Positions 8,441-14,447 of a stretch of 64,000 nucleotides of DNA are shown piece after piece. Both the position numbers and the translations under genes were made by a program. The stretch covers positions 1,488,001-1,552,000 of the forward strand of contig NZ_CP021874.1 in assembly GCF_002197645.1 (NCBI RefSeq). Reading direction: 5' to 3'. This DNA is from Enterococcus wangshanyuanii. Its GTDB lineage: Bacteria; Bacillota; Bacilli; Lactobacillales; Enterococcaceae. Numbering within the stretch: position 1 is the first letter of the stretch; every line of letters begins with the position of its first letter. The notes under the pieces were generated by a model. That model did not search any database, had not been told where the DNA came from, and saw only the letters and a list, made by a program, of their open reading frames with translations.

Positions 8441-8520
8441 ATTCAATTTAAATAATTTAGAGTAGGTGAAATATTATAGTTGATTATATTAGTCCCTTCG
8501 ACGAACAGTTTCTCGAGTAT

Positions 8521-9192
8521 ATGAAGAAGCAACAAGAAATGTTCGCGCCAATAAAAGAACGTTACGAGCTACTTAATGCAGCATTAGAACCAAATAGACA
8601 AATTATTGAAGCTGTATCAGAAAACCTCCGACCTTACATTGAACACTTAAACTCAATAACAAGACTAATCAACATTTCTCCTCCTGTATTACCCAATTTT
8701 ATTTCTGAAGATACGGAAGAGTATGACACTGAACAAGTAAAATCTAATATTATCTCTCTAGAGGATCGTTTGCATGATCTTGCTAAGGAACAAGAATTAT
8801 CTGATCATGATCAAAAATTACTCGAAAAGGCTCTTGTATTCATTAGCAACCAGTCTTCGGAAAACTCTACAGAGCTTAGAGATAACTCTATCGCTACAGC
8901 CGATCCAAACGCAGAAATCAAGGATGCAGACGCAGATAATGGGTGTAACGAACTTAATGAAACGGGTAACCCCGAAAATGAAAAACAGGTTGTAGACAAA
9001 TTTCCAAATAGTAACCCCTCCTTTGTGGAAAAATTATTTTCTAAAGAGACTTTCCAAGAAGAAGCAATTAGCTTCATTCATCAGTCTGTTTATAATTGGG
9101 TCCTGTTAGCTTCTGTCGGTAAATTAGATCCACTGATTTTAGCTATTTCAGTTGTTACATTACTAAGAATTCTGATTCCTAAGAAAGATTAG
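8521..9192 (+). CDS. Putative moron membrane protein with C-terminal anchor
   Basis: The 223-aa reading from ATG 8521 has a helical N-terminal half, a low-complexity Asp/Asn/Glu-rich linker (about residues 110-160) and one or two hydrophobic helices at the C-terminus (YNWVLLASVG..., LILAISVVTLLRILI) ending KKD. Upstream in frame, AGGTGA is followed by ATA at 8476 and VDYISPFDEQFLEY, suggesting that the original start was ATG and is now ATA. The protein is rightward in a leftward region, like a lysogenic-conversion or superinfection-exclusion gene, but no family is recognised. Confidence 0.5.
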   Translation: MKKQQEMFAPIKERYELLNAALEPNRQIIEAVSENLRPYIEHLNSITRLINISPPVLPNFISEDTEEYDTEQVKSNIISLEDRLHDLAKEQELSDHDQKLLEKALVFISNQSSENSTELRDNSIATADPNAEIKDADADNGCNELNETGNPENEKQVVDKFPNSNPSFVEKLFSKETFQEEAISFIHQSVYNWVLLASVGKLDPLILAISVVTLLRILIPKKD

Positions 9193-9331
9193 TTCCTATT
9201 TCAAATTTTATCGAAGCCGATTCGTCCGCCAACGTTTTGGCTTCTTTTAACAATTCAACATATCGTTCAGCTTTTTTAGTCGCTTCATCAATTCCACTTA
9301 CTTCTACTTCAATATTTACTGATTCATTCAT
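9179..9331 (-). CDS. Small phage protein (50 aa)
   Basis: ATG at 9331, preceded by GGAGGAAAAGGA, opens MNESVNIEVEVSGIDEATKK, ending EIGTNLS. It overlaps the upstream 47-aa gene by 4 bp and its 3' end overlaps the convergent rightward gene by 14 bp. The alternating charged beta-strand start followed by a helix resembles other tiny phage early proteins. Function unknown. Confidence 0.5.
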   Translation of the reverse strand: MNESVNIEVEVSGIDEATKKAERYVELLKEAKTLADESASIKFEIGTNLS

Positions 9332-9471
9332 TCCTTTTCCTCCTTCCATAAAATTGATAAGCTACATGCTATCCATATCACTACTAAAAAAGTGATACCC
9401 TGTATAGTCTCGCCTTCATAAAAACTGACAATTGAGATTAAGATGAGTATCAAGTTTCCTAAAATGATCAT
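9328..9471 (-). CDS. Small two-helix membrane protein (47 aa)
   Basis: ATG at 9471 with a perfect AAGGAGG 7 bases upstream opens MIILGNLILILISIVSFYEG, a short loop, then a second hydrophobic stretch TFLVVIWIACSLSIL and a charged KEEKE tail. Two membrane helices are clear. Its TGA overlaps the start of the next gene. Function unknown; such proteins are frequent in early regions of temperate siphophages. Confidence 0.5.
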   Translation of the reverse strand: MIILGNLILILISIVSFYEGETIQGITFLVVIWIACSLSILWKEEKE

Positions 9472-9483
9472 CTTAAAACCTCC

Positions 9484-9741
9484 TTAAAAATTTTCATGAA
9501 TAAATTCTAGAAACTCTGGATGTTTATATATCCACTTTCCTCCGTCTTTTTTAATAAGTTTCTTTTTAATATAAATCGATTTGGTAGTGTATTTCTTAAT
9601 TACCCATTCTTCGGTGTACCCGATTATTTCTGCTACATCGGATGTAAATATCCACGGACGGTAATCTGTTGGCTGCATGTTTGATTCATGTTCTTCAAGC
9701 TTTCTATCAACAATTTTTTCAATCTCGTTTTCTAAGCTCAT
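9484..9741 (-). CDS. DUF771-like phage protein
   Basis: This 85-aa protein starts MSLENEIEKIVDRKLEEHES. It contains an HTH-like segment (FTSDVAEIIGYTEEWVIKKY) and ends GGKWIYKHPEFLEFIHENF, like DUF771 proteins of lactococcal and enterococcal phages, which bind DNA or act in early replication control. Its ribosome site GAGG lies inside the 21-bp repeat discussed at 9750. Family call is moderate. Confidence 0.55.
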   Translation of the reverse strand: MSLENEIEKIVDRKLEEHESNMQPTDYRPWIFTSDVAEIIGYTEEWVIKKYTTKSIYIKKKLIKKDGGKWIYKHPEFLEFIHENF

Positions 9742-9749
9742 ATTCTTTA

Positions 9750-9770
9750 CCTCATAATGTTTTGGCTAAC
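9750..9770. repeat. 21-bp perfect direct repeat, copy 1
   Basis: The 21 bases CCTCATAATG...GGCTAAC recur identically at 14448-14468, just upstream of the integrase. This copy lies between the HNH endonuclease stop and the DUF771 start. Here it forms part of a perfect inverted repeat AATGTT / AACATT with a 6-base centre. It may be a protein-binding site. Confidence 0.55.
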
Positions 9771-9775
9771 ATTTT

Positions 9776-10429
9776 TTATTTGTTCTCATTTAATAATTTG
9801 TTGACAAAGTATTGCTGTCCTTTTGCGTACTCAACAAAATCTTTATCGCTCTTATTCAAATATTTATATGCTGTTCTTTTTGACATTTTTAACAATCTAC
9901 ACCATTCAGCAACATTATGTTTTTCTTCATATATTTCAATAATTCTCATATGACGCTGTTTACGTCGATTCTCTGTTTTAGATATCCACTGACAGTTATC
10001 TGGTTCGTAATTACCGTACCCATCTATTCGGTCAATCTCGTAATTATCTTTATAACCATTAGAAATTGCCCAATTGTGAAAATTTTCAAACCTAAGCCAT
10101 TCATCGCATATTTCAATTCCTTTAGCTCCATAGGTTTTATAAGATGTTGCTTTTTTGTTATAGCAGCGGGCCTTCATACCATTCCAAATTATGAATGTTC
10201 GAGGTTTTCCGCCAGTTGTAATACCGTGTTTTTCAAGTTGCTCTACACGCACATCATGAGCCAAACATCCACAACTTTTACTTTTACCTTGAATTAATTT
10301 TCCTGATGATACAACATGTTCTTTCCCACAATCACATCTGCAAAGCCACAAGCAATTACGCCATTTGTTTACACCTACTTGCTTTATTGCTATGTGTCGC
10401 CCAAAACGTTGATTAGTTAAATCTCTCAT
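9776..10429 (-). CDS. HNH homing-type endonuclease
   Basis: The N-terminus (DLTNQRFGRHIAIKQ, then CRCDCGKEHVV and KSCGC) is the zinc-ribbon-like module seen in phage HNH/AP2 homing endonucleases. The centre has IDRIDGYGNYEPDNCQW, a degenerate HNH core with the N residue and His replaced as in many phage versions. The C-terminus has a short HTH (NVAEWCRLLKMSKRTAYKYL). ATG at 10429 overlaps the stop of the antirepressor gene. A free-standing homing endonuclease inserted in the early operon is the best reading. Confidence 0.75.
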   Translation of the reverse strand: MRDLTNQRFGRHIAIKQVGVNKWRNCLWLCRCDCGKEHVVSSGKLIQGKSKSCGCLAHDVRVEQLEKHGITTGGKPRTFIIWNGMKARCYNKKATSYKTYGAKGIEICDEWLRFENFHNWAISNGYKDNYEIDRIDGYGNYEPDNCQWISKTENRRKQRHMRIIEIYEEKHNVAEWCRLLKMSKRTAYKYLNKSDKDFVEYAKGQQYFVNKLLNENK

Positions 10430-11145
10430 CACTTTCCCCTTGAAAATTTATTTATAAAATAAACTTGTCCACGTCCAGAAACTTTTGAAGTTTTGCTTAT
10501 CGTAATAGTTCCATCTGAATGAGGAATGGCTGTTTCCTTTATTTCGAATAATCCCAGCTCCATAGAATATTGTGTAGGCATATTCCAATCCGCACCTTTT
10601 CTCTTGATCAAGTAACCATTGTCTCTTAACCATTCAAACAACCGATTTGCACCAATATCTACACCATTCTGTTTCAATATCTTCGCAAGTTCTCCAACTA
10701 GAATTGAAGTTTTACTTGTAGCAACAGCATCTGCAAAGATTGCTTTAGGTTTTAACTCTTGATTTTCGAGTTGAAGTGATTCTATTTTCTTTTGTTGAAT
10801 TTGCATGGCACGCTTTACCACCATGTCTGGATTGTTCCAAGCTTTTTCGACTGATATAAAATAGTCTCTCACTTCAAATCCTTTAGATGTGCCAGTCATC
10901 ATTGCAATATGTTTTGCCATTTCAACTGACATTGCATAATCTTGTAATTCCTTTAATCCGCCATACTGATTTTGCTGTGTAGTTACAACTACAGAGCTAA
11001 AATCAACGTTTTCTCTGAATGGCTTGAAATTTTGTGTAACCCATTGACTAAAGCGTGTCTTTATTTCTAGTGCTCGATGTAAATCTCTAGCACTGACAAG
11101 CTGCTCATCATTCTCATTTGTCGTTACTTTGATTAAATTGTTCAC
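10429..11145 (-). CDS. Phage antirepressor (AntA/KilAC)
   Basis: The N-terminal part (LVSARDLHRALEIKTRFSQW) is an AntA/AntB-type domain. The C-terminal part from about residue 130 (AKAILKQNGVDIG-like segment, then NRLFEWLRDNGYLI) is a KilAC/ANT domain. A longer ATG reading begins at 11175, but GTG at 11145 has AAAGGAGG seven bases upstream and is the likely start (238 aa). Antirepressors bind the phage repressor and trigger lytic growth. That would matter here because the repressor lacks a self-cleavage domain. Confidence 0.85.
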   Translation of the reverse strand: MNNLIKVTTNENDEQLVSARDLHRALEIKTRFSQWVTQNFKPFRENVDFSSVVVTTQQNQYGGLKELQDYAMSVEMAKHIAMMTGTSKGFEVRDYFISVEKAWNNPDMVVKRAMQIQQKKIESLQLENQELKPKAIFADAVATSKTSILVGELAKILKQNGVDIGANRLFEWLRDNGYLIKRKGADWNMPTQYSMELGLFEIKETAIPHSDGTITISKTSKVSGRGQVYFINKFSRGK

Positions 11146-11175
11146 TTTCTGCCCTCCTTTATCCTTTTTCTTCAA

Positions 11176-11247
11176 TTGTTAATAATTTCTCACTTTGATA
11201 TACTTTATTTATCAGCAAGTGGTCTGCTGAAATAAAATAAGCGAGGT
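11176..11247 (+). promoter_or_regulatory. Duplicated leader, copy 2, with full promoter
   Basis: TTGTTA (11176-11181), a 17-bp spacer and TATACT (11199-11204) form a strong promoter. The following 43 bp nearly repeat 8184-8226, including TCAGC (11212-11216) / GCTGA (11226-11230), up to the GCGAGGT ribosome site of the gene at 11255. Only two bases differ over 49. Confidence 0.65.
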
Positions 11248-11254
11248 TAAAAAA

Positions 11255-11446
11255 ATGAAAGAAAACACTAACACTCAAGTTGACTTTGAATGGCAAGCTA
11301 TCCAAATTGCAAAAGAACTCACTGTTGCGAAACTAAGTAACGCCTCTGTTGCTAGTAGCACCGAAGAAGTTGGCGAACATATCGGAAAAATGTTCTTAGC
11401 TATTCACAAAGAAGTGAAAAAATCATTTACAAATTCGGATAAATAA
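11255..11446 (+). CDS. Small rightward prophage protein (63 aa)
   Basis: ATG at 11255 follows GAGGT. The product starts MKENTNTQVDFEWQAIQIAK and is a single predicted helical domain ending KSFTNSDK. It has no known family. It shares its promoter/leader with the 8225 gene and is transcribed against the surrounding operon, so it looks like a moron. Its 3' end overlaps a convergent 48-aa gene by 20 bp. Confidence 0.5.
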   Translation: MKENTNTQVDFEWQAIQIAKELTVAKLSNASVASSTEEVGEHIGKMFLAIHKEVKKSFTNSDK

Positions 11447-11573
11447 TATTTATTAAAACTCTTGCCACATCTGGAAGAACGCTTATTTCTTCTCGTGTGG
11501 CACCTTCTTTGCTTGCTCTTTCTACAAATTCAAGTAATGCTTGTTCTAACTTCTCTTGTTTATTTTGTTCCAT
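11427..11573 (-). CDS. Small phage protein (48 aa)
   Basis: ATG at 11573 opens MEQNKQEKLEQALLEFVERA, ending VLINIIYPNL, a helical protein. The ribosome site (AAGGGAA) is fair. It lies between the putative Cro-like gene and the antirepressor and is probably part of the early operon. Function unknown. Confidence 0.4.
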   Translation of the reverse strand: MEQNKQEKLEQALLEFVERASKEGATREEISVLPDVARVLINIIYPNL

Positions 11574-11585
11574 TTCCCTTCACCC

Positions 11586-11768
11586 CTATCGAATTTTGTA
11601 ATATGCGATAATGTCAGTCATTTGCTTTAAATGCTTATCTGGATTTTTCAATATTTTTCTAAGATACTGTTCCGTTATACCTAAAGCACTAGCAACATCT
11701 GGAATATCCCAGCCGTTTTTAGCAAAATGGTTTAAGATTTTCTGTTTCGTTTCTTGAATATTAGCCAT
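11586..11768 (-). CDS. Small HTH protein, possible Cro
   Basis: The 60-aa protein contains a compact HTH (WDIPDVASALGITEQYLRKI) and is first in the leftward early operon, divergent from the repressor gene. In that position a Cro-type early regulator is usual. AAGGAG precedes the ATG. The assignment as Cro rests on position and size. Confidence 0.5.
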   Translation of the reverse strand: MANIQETKQKILNHFAKNGWDIPDVASALGITEQYLRKILKNPDKHLKQMTDIIAYYKIR

Positions 11769-11817
11769 GACCTCAACTCCTTACACTTTTTATTAAACAA
11801 ATTCAGCAACTAGTTTA

Positions 11818-12015
11818 TTAACTACGTTGACTTTTTTTAACCTGAATGTTAAAATCTTTACATAGCGAAATAAGACTAACTAACTTTGATTTATTCACTT
11901 TCTTGGCGGATAGCGTATTTAGATCAATATAGTTTTTGTTGTCTTTTTGGTCGCTGAACTTGTTTACAAGAATTATATTAACATTTATGTTTACCAAAAT
12001 CAAGAATTTTAACAC
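11818..12015 (-). CDS. Doubtful ORF in the repressor/early intergenic region
   Basis: A 65-codon GTG-started frame runs through the divergent control region, but no ribosome site precedes it. Its beginning covers the operator-like palindromes. Its C-terminal part (SAKKVNKSKLVSLISLCKDF) looks weakly coding. It may be a decayed gene or chance; the DNA here more likely serves as promoter and operator region. Confidence 0.2.
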   Translation of the reverse strand: MLKFLILVNINVNIILVNKFSDQKDNKNYIDLNTLSAKKVNKSKLVSLISLCKDFNIQVKKSQRS

Positions 12016-12022
12016 AAATGTT
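11959..12022. promoter_or_regulatory. Three operator-like palindromes before the repressor
   Basis: CTTGTTTACAAG (11959-11970), AACATTTATGTT (11980-11991) and AACACAAATGTT (12011-12022) are short palindromes in the divergent region, each containing a TGTTTA core or overlapping one. Their placement before the repressor start at 12058 fits CI/Cro-type operators. Confidence 0.45.
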
Positions 12023-12057
12023 TATTTCTTCTTGTGAAATTTAAGGAGAATATTGAT

Positions 12058-12429
12058 ATGACAGTATTTGAGAGGATAAAATTTTTATCTAAAAAACGTG
12101 GAAAATCTCTAAATGAAGTTGAGGAGGACCTCGGCTTGTCAAAAAATGTTTTGTATCGTATGAAGCAATCTGATAATCCTACAAAGGAGAGATTAGAGAT
12201 ATTGGCTGATTACTTTGATGTATCCGTAGACTATCTTCTTGGACGTACTAATCAGCCGCAAGACTATTATTTTAGTGATGCTTCTATTAATTCAATAAAA
12301 AAAATATATGAGGGAACAGACACCAACTATTTAACTCTGTTAGAAAAGTTGCAGCAGCTAGATGATGACGAGATTCAAGCTCTAGAGAATATGGCCGATG
12401 TGATGATTGCAAAAAAAAATAAGAGCTAA
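12058..12429 (+). CDS. XRE-family prophage repressor without peptidase domain
   Basis: Residues 1-60 form a Cro/C1-type HTH (VEEDLGLSKNVLYRMKQ, then LADYFDVSVDYLLGRT). The rest is a short helical tail (LLEKLQQLDDDEIQALENM). The ATG at 12058 has AAGGAG nine bases upstream; a GTG at 12034 is a worse start. At 123 aa it lacks the S24 self-cleavage domain, so SOS-driven autocleavage is unlikely. Induction probably needs the antirepressor or another signal. It is the lysogeny repressor by position. Confidence 0.75.
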   Translation: MTVFERIKFLSKKRGKSLNEVEEDLGLSKNVLYRMKQSDNPTKERLEILADYFDVSVDYLLGRTNQPQDYYFSDASINSIKKIYEGTDTNYLTLLEKLQQLDDDEIQALENMADVMIAKKNKS

Positions 12430-12439
12430 AATAGCTCTT
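12421..12439 (-). terminator. Terminator for the leftward 33-aa unit
   Basis: AAGAGCTA (12421-12428) and TAGCTCTT (12432-12439) form an 8-bp hairpin. On the minus strand it is followed by a run of nine T. It lies at the 3' ends of the repressor gene and the 33-aa ORF. Confidence 0.6.
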
Positions 12440-12539
12440 AAGGTAAAACCTCTTTTATTATCTTTATGATAAAACTCAGTGCTTTAGGATCCTGTATCGC
12501 TTTGACCAGTTGATAGATGAGTTCTTTTTGTTCTTCCAT
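12438..12539 (-). CDS. 33-aa peptide ORF with hidden ribosome site
   Basis: ATG at 12539 preceded by AAGGAG opens MEEQKELIYQLVKAIQDPKA, ending IIKIIKEVLP. It is one amphipathic helix without a membrane-type core. The ribosome site lies in the 3' arm of a hairpin (12548-12567), as in mRNAs of type I toxins and other tightly controlled peptides. It is convergent with the repressor and ends in a strong terminator. It might be regulatory, like AimX-position genes, or a small toxin. No family is recognised. Confidence 0.4.
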   Translation of the reverse strand: MEEQKELIYQLVKAIQDPKALSFIIKIIKEVLP

Positions 12540-12546
12540 ATTGATG

Positions 12547-12568
12547 ACACTCCTTTTTTATGGAGTGC
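12547..12568 (-). promoter_or_regulatory. Hairpin masking the 33-aa ORF ribosome site
   Basis: On the minus strand GCACTCC pairs with GGAGTGT (one G-U pair) around an 8-base A-rich loop. GGAG is the ribosome site, so translation would be low unless the hairpin opens. The sequence just before it, GAGCAGTGCACT, recurs with one change in the divergent structured RNA (12691-12702). Confidence 0.5.
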
Positions 12569-12666
12569 ACTGCTCTTTTTTTGTAATAACTAACAATAAT
12601 TAAATATTTCAAATCATATTGATGAAAATAGCTGTTATATTGATTATTGAATGTTATACTATTATT

Positions 12667-12767
12667 GTTGTAGCAAAAGCTACACACAAGGAGCAGTACA
12701 CTAACGCGAATAGTGTATATCGTTAATATGTCGACTTTCCCTCGAATATTAACGGCTCCTATTTTTT
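12667..12767 (+). ncRNA. Structured small RNA antisense to the peptide mRNA
   Basis: An extended -10 promoter (TGTTATACT, 12652-12660) would start an RNA of about 100 nt. It begins with hairpin TGTAGC-AAAA-GCTACA (12669-12684). A closing stem AGGAGC (12689-12694) / GCTCCT (12755-12760) then encloses two hairpins: TACACTA/TAGTGTA (12697-12717) and CGTTAATAT/ATATTAACG (12721-12754). The latter has an inner TCGA/TCGA stem and a loop CTTTCCC. A T-run at 12762-12767 ends it. The 3' end meets the stop codon of the convergent 19-aa ORF, so the RNA is antisense to that mRNA's 3' part. Confidence 0.55.
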
Positions 12768-12825
12768 ATACACCTGTTTGAATAATATAAATTGAGATAG
12801 CTGCAACAATAGCGATAAATGACAT
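12766..12825 (-). CDS. 19-aa short hydrophobic peptide, candidate pheromone precursor
   Basis: ATG at 12825, with the very strong ribosome site GAGGGGGTGG, opens MSFIAIVAAISIYIIQTGV and a stop. It is almost wholly hydrophobic. It is transcribed divergently from the Rgg-like regulator gene, the same arrangement as streptococcal shp/rgg pairs, from its own promoter (TTTACA-17-TACAAT). It lacks the usual N-terminal lysines of SHP peptides. An Ibs-like or Fst-like membrane toxin paired with the antisense RNA is the main alternative. Confidence 0.45.
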   Translation of the reverse strand: MSFIAIVAAISIYIIQTGV

Positions 12826-12849
12826 AAGTACCACCCCCTCAATATGTTT

Positions 12850-12888
12850 TTACAATCTAATTGTAACGAAGAAAATTCCCACTGTAAA
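12850..12888 (-). promoter_or_regulatory. Promoter of the hydrophobic peptide gene
   Basis: On the minus strand TTTACA (12888-12883), a 17-bp spacer and TACAAT (12865-12860) form a strong promoter. A perfect inverted repeat TTACAAT / ATTGTAA (12850-12866) overlaps the -10 and start site and may be an operator. Confidence 0.6.
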
Positions 12889-12904
12889 TAATATATTTTT
12901 TACA

Positions 12905-13005
12905 GTTTCTGAAACGGAAACCATTTAACAGCAATTGTTCATTTTTATTAGAATTGTTTATCAAAAAAATACAATTCACTAGTGGTTTGTTTCTATTTCG
13001 GAAAC
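12905..13005. promoter_or_regulatory. Two 17-bp palindromic operators 84 bp apart
   Basis: GTTTCTGAAACGGAAAC (12905-12921) and GTTTCTATTTCGGAAAC (12989-13005) share arms GTTTC/GAAAC and most of the centre. Their centres are 84 bp apart, eight helical turns. One lies upstream of the peptide promoter -35, the other directly before the regulator gene. They are the natural candidates for Rgg-binding sites with autoregulation and looping. Confidence 0.6.
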
Positions 13006-13018
13006 AGAAAGGCTTAAT

Positions 13019-13927
13019 ATGCTAATAAATGATACTATCAAATTTTTTAGAACAATGAAAAACATTCCTAGTTCTTCAATGTTTCCAGATCATTCAAAAT
13101 CTTATTACTCTAAACTTGAAAATGGAAGATCATCGATAAAAATAAATGAGTTGAATAATGTTCTCAATAGACTAGAATTAACAACATCGGAGTTTTTCTT
13201 TTATTTTGATGATGGATTTGATGGCGAGTTCGTGAACTTATTTAGAGACTGCTCTATTCACCCTGAAGATCATATGCGAAAAGAAAATCTCTTAAAACAC
13301 TATTATTCGATTGAAATGGCATATAGTAAAAATAGTAAGATTTTAGCTCAATATTATTCAATCAAATCACACTTCTTGGGAAAATGGCCTAATATTAAAT
13401 CATTTTCCAATACTGAAAAAGAACACATTATTAACTATCTAACGGAAAAATCATTTTATACATATTATGATTATGTCCTTTTTTCCAATTCTATTGTCTA
13501 TTTTGATAGAAGGCAAACGCTAGATGTGACTACTAGAATGCTACCAATAGCTTGGGAAAGTTTTCGTGATCATGAAACAAAAAAATACGCTTATACCGCT
13601 TATATAAACATTATTACTGCTAGAATATACAATAAAGAATATGATGAAGCCAAACTCTACATCGAAATGGCTGAAAAAGAAGATATAAAATCCTCAAACT
13701 ATTTCTTCAAATTTTCAATACAGTACTTAAAAAATATGATACTATTTATCGAAACTGAAGATTTAGTATATTTAAATAAAATCTACAATTTTATTTCACT
13801 AGTTGAGGATGCTGGAGATAGCTCAATGGCTAATCTTTTAAAAGAAGAAGTATCAAATTTTGCTCTAAAATCTAAAAAAATTTCTGACGGAGAGATATAT
13901 CCCAATACCCTCATGAAAGATCAATGA
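13019..13927 (+). CDS. Rgg/MutR-like (RRNPP) transcriptional regulator
   Basis: The 302-aa protein has an N-terminal XRE-type HTH with SKSYYSKLENGRSSI around residues 27-41 and a long helical repeat domain (for example AYTAYINIITARIYNKEYDE) like the Rgg C-terminal TPR-like domain that binds pheromone peptides. Size and layout fit the Rgg/GadR/MutR family. It sits between repressor and integrase and is divergent from a 19-aa hydrophobic peptide gene, with paired palindromes in between. A phage-borne peptide-responsive regulator is inferred; the peptide link is untested. Its composition is more AT-rich than that of the core genes. Confidence 0.7.
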   Translation: MLINDTIKFFRTMKNIPSSSMFPDHSKSYYSKLENGRSSIKINELNNVLNRLELTTSEFFFYFDDGFDGEFVNLFRDCSIHPEDHMRKENLLKHYYSIEMAYSKNSKILAQYYSIKSHFLGKWPNIKSFSNTEKEHIINYLTEKSFYTYYDYVLFSNSIVYFDRRQTLDVTTRMLPIAWESFRDHETKKYAYTAYINIITARIYNKEYDEAKLYIEMAEKEDIKSSNYFFKFSIQYLKNMILFIETEDLVYLNKIYNFISLVEDAGDSSMANLLKEEVSNFALKSKKISDGEIYPNTLMKDQ

Positions 13928-14022
13928 AAGATGCTACAAACTATGTTGGAGCATAGATAAGAGTTTATCTCTTTGTAATCTACAGATAAATACAAAAATA
14001 TTATAAAGTGAGGAATCAGAAA

Positions 14023-14307
14023 ATGGCTAGATTAAAATGTCCAAGTTGCAAATCATCCAAAGTTCAGTTAATTGATAATGAGGCTAATATTAAGAAAACG
14101 AAAAAGTCCAGTTCCTTGAATTTAAATCCTCTAAAACCTTTTACTGTTTTTAATCACAAAGAGAAAAAAGTTAAGAAAAAATCTAAAGGTAAAATTGCTA
14201 TGGCTATAATGACTGGTGGAACATCCACGATGGTCACTGGATTAGCTGATAATAAGAGTAAGGAGTTCTATTGCACAGAATGTGGTAAAGTATTCAAATC
14301 AAAATAG
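14023..14307 (+). CDS. Zinc-ribbon protein with basic linker
   Basis: The product reads MARLKCPSCKSSKVQLIDN at the start and FYCTECGKVFKSK at the end, giving a split CPxC...CxxC zinc ribbon around a lysine-rich middle and a short glycine/methionine hydrophobic stretch (IAMAIMTGGTSTMVTGL). The ATG at 14023 is preferred over GTG at 14008, which overlaps the GAGG ribosome site. Such proteins occur beside integrases of Gram-positive temperate phages; function unknown. Confidence 0.5.
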   Translation: MARLKCPSCKSSKVQLIDNEANIKKTKKSSSLNLNPLKPFTVFNHKEKKVKKKSKGKIAMAIMTGGTSTMVTGLADNKSKEFYCTECGKVFKSK

Positions 14308-14447
14308 ACTTGTCTTTCAAGTGTTCCCTTGAAATTGACATTCAAAAAATTATTATCATTTTCAATGTTGCCGAAGGATAGTTTTATGAATAAGGAAAAA
14401 TATAATTTGATATTTGAAAGGAGTGATGATTAAAGCCCTATATCTAC

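Noticed and set aside
12484..12687. 67-codon leftward frame across the structured RNA
   Set aside because: No ribosome site, covers promoters and hairpins, and composition is not coding-like.
12438..12825. Straight assignment as a par/Fst toxin-antitoxin locus
   Set aside because: Neither peptide resembles Fst, and the shared leader repeats are direct rather than complementary; kept only as an alternative.
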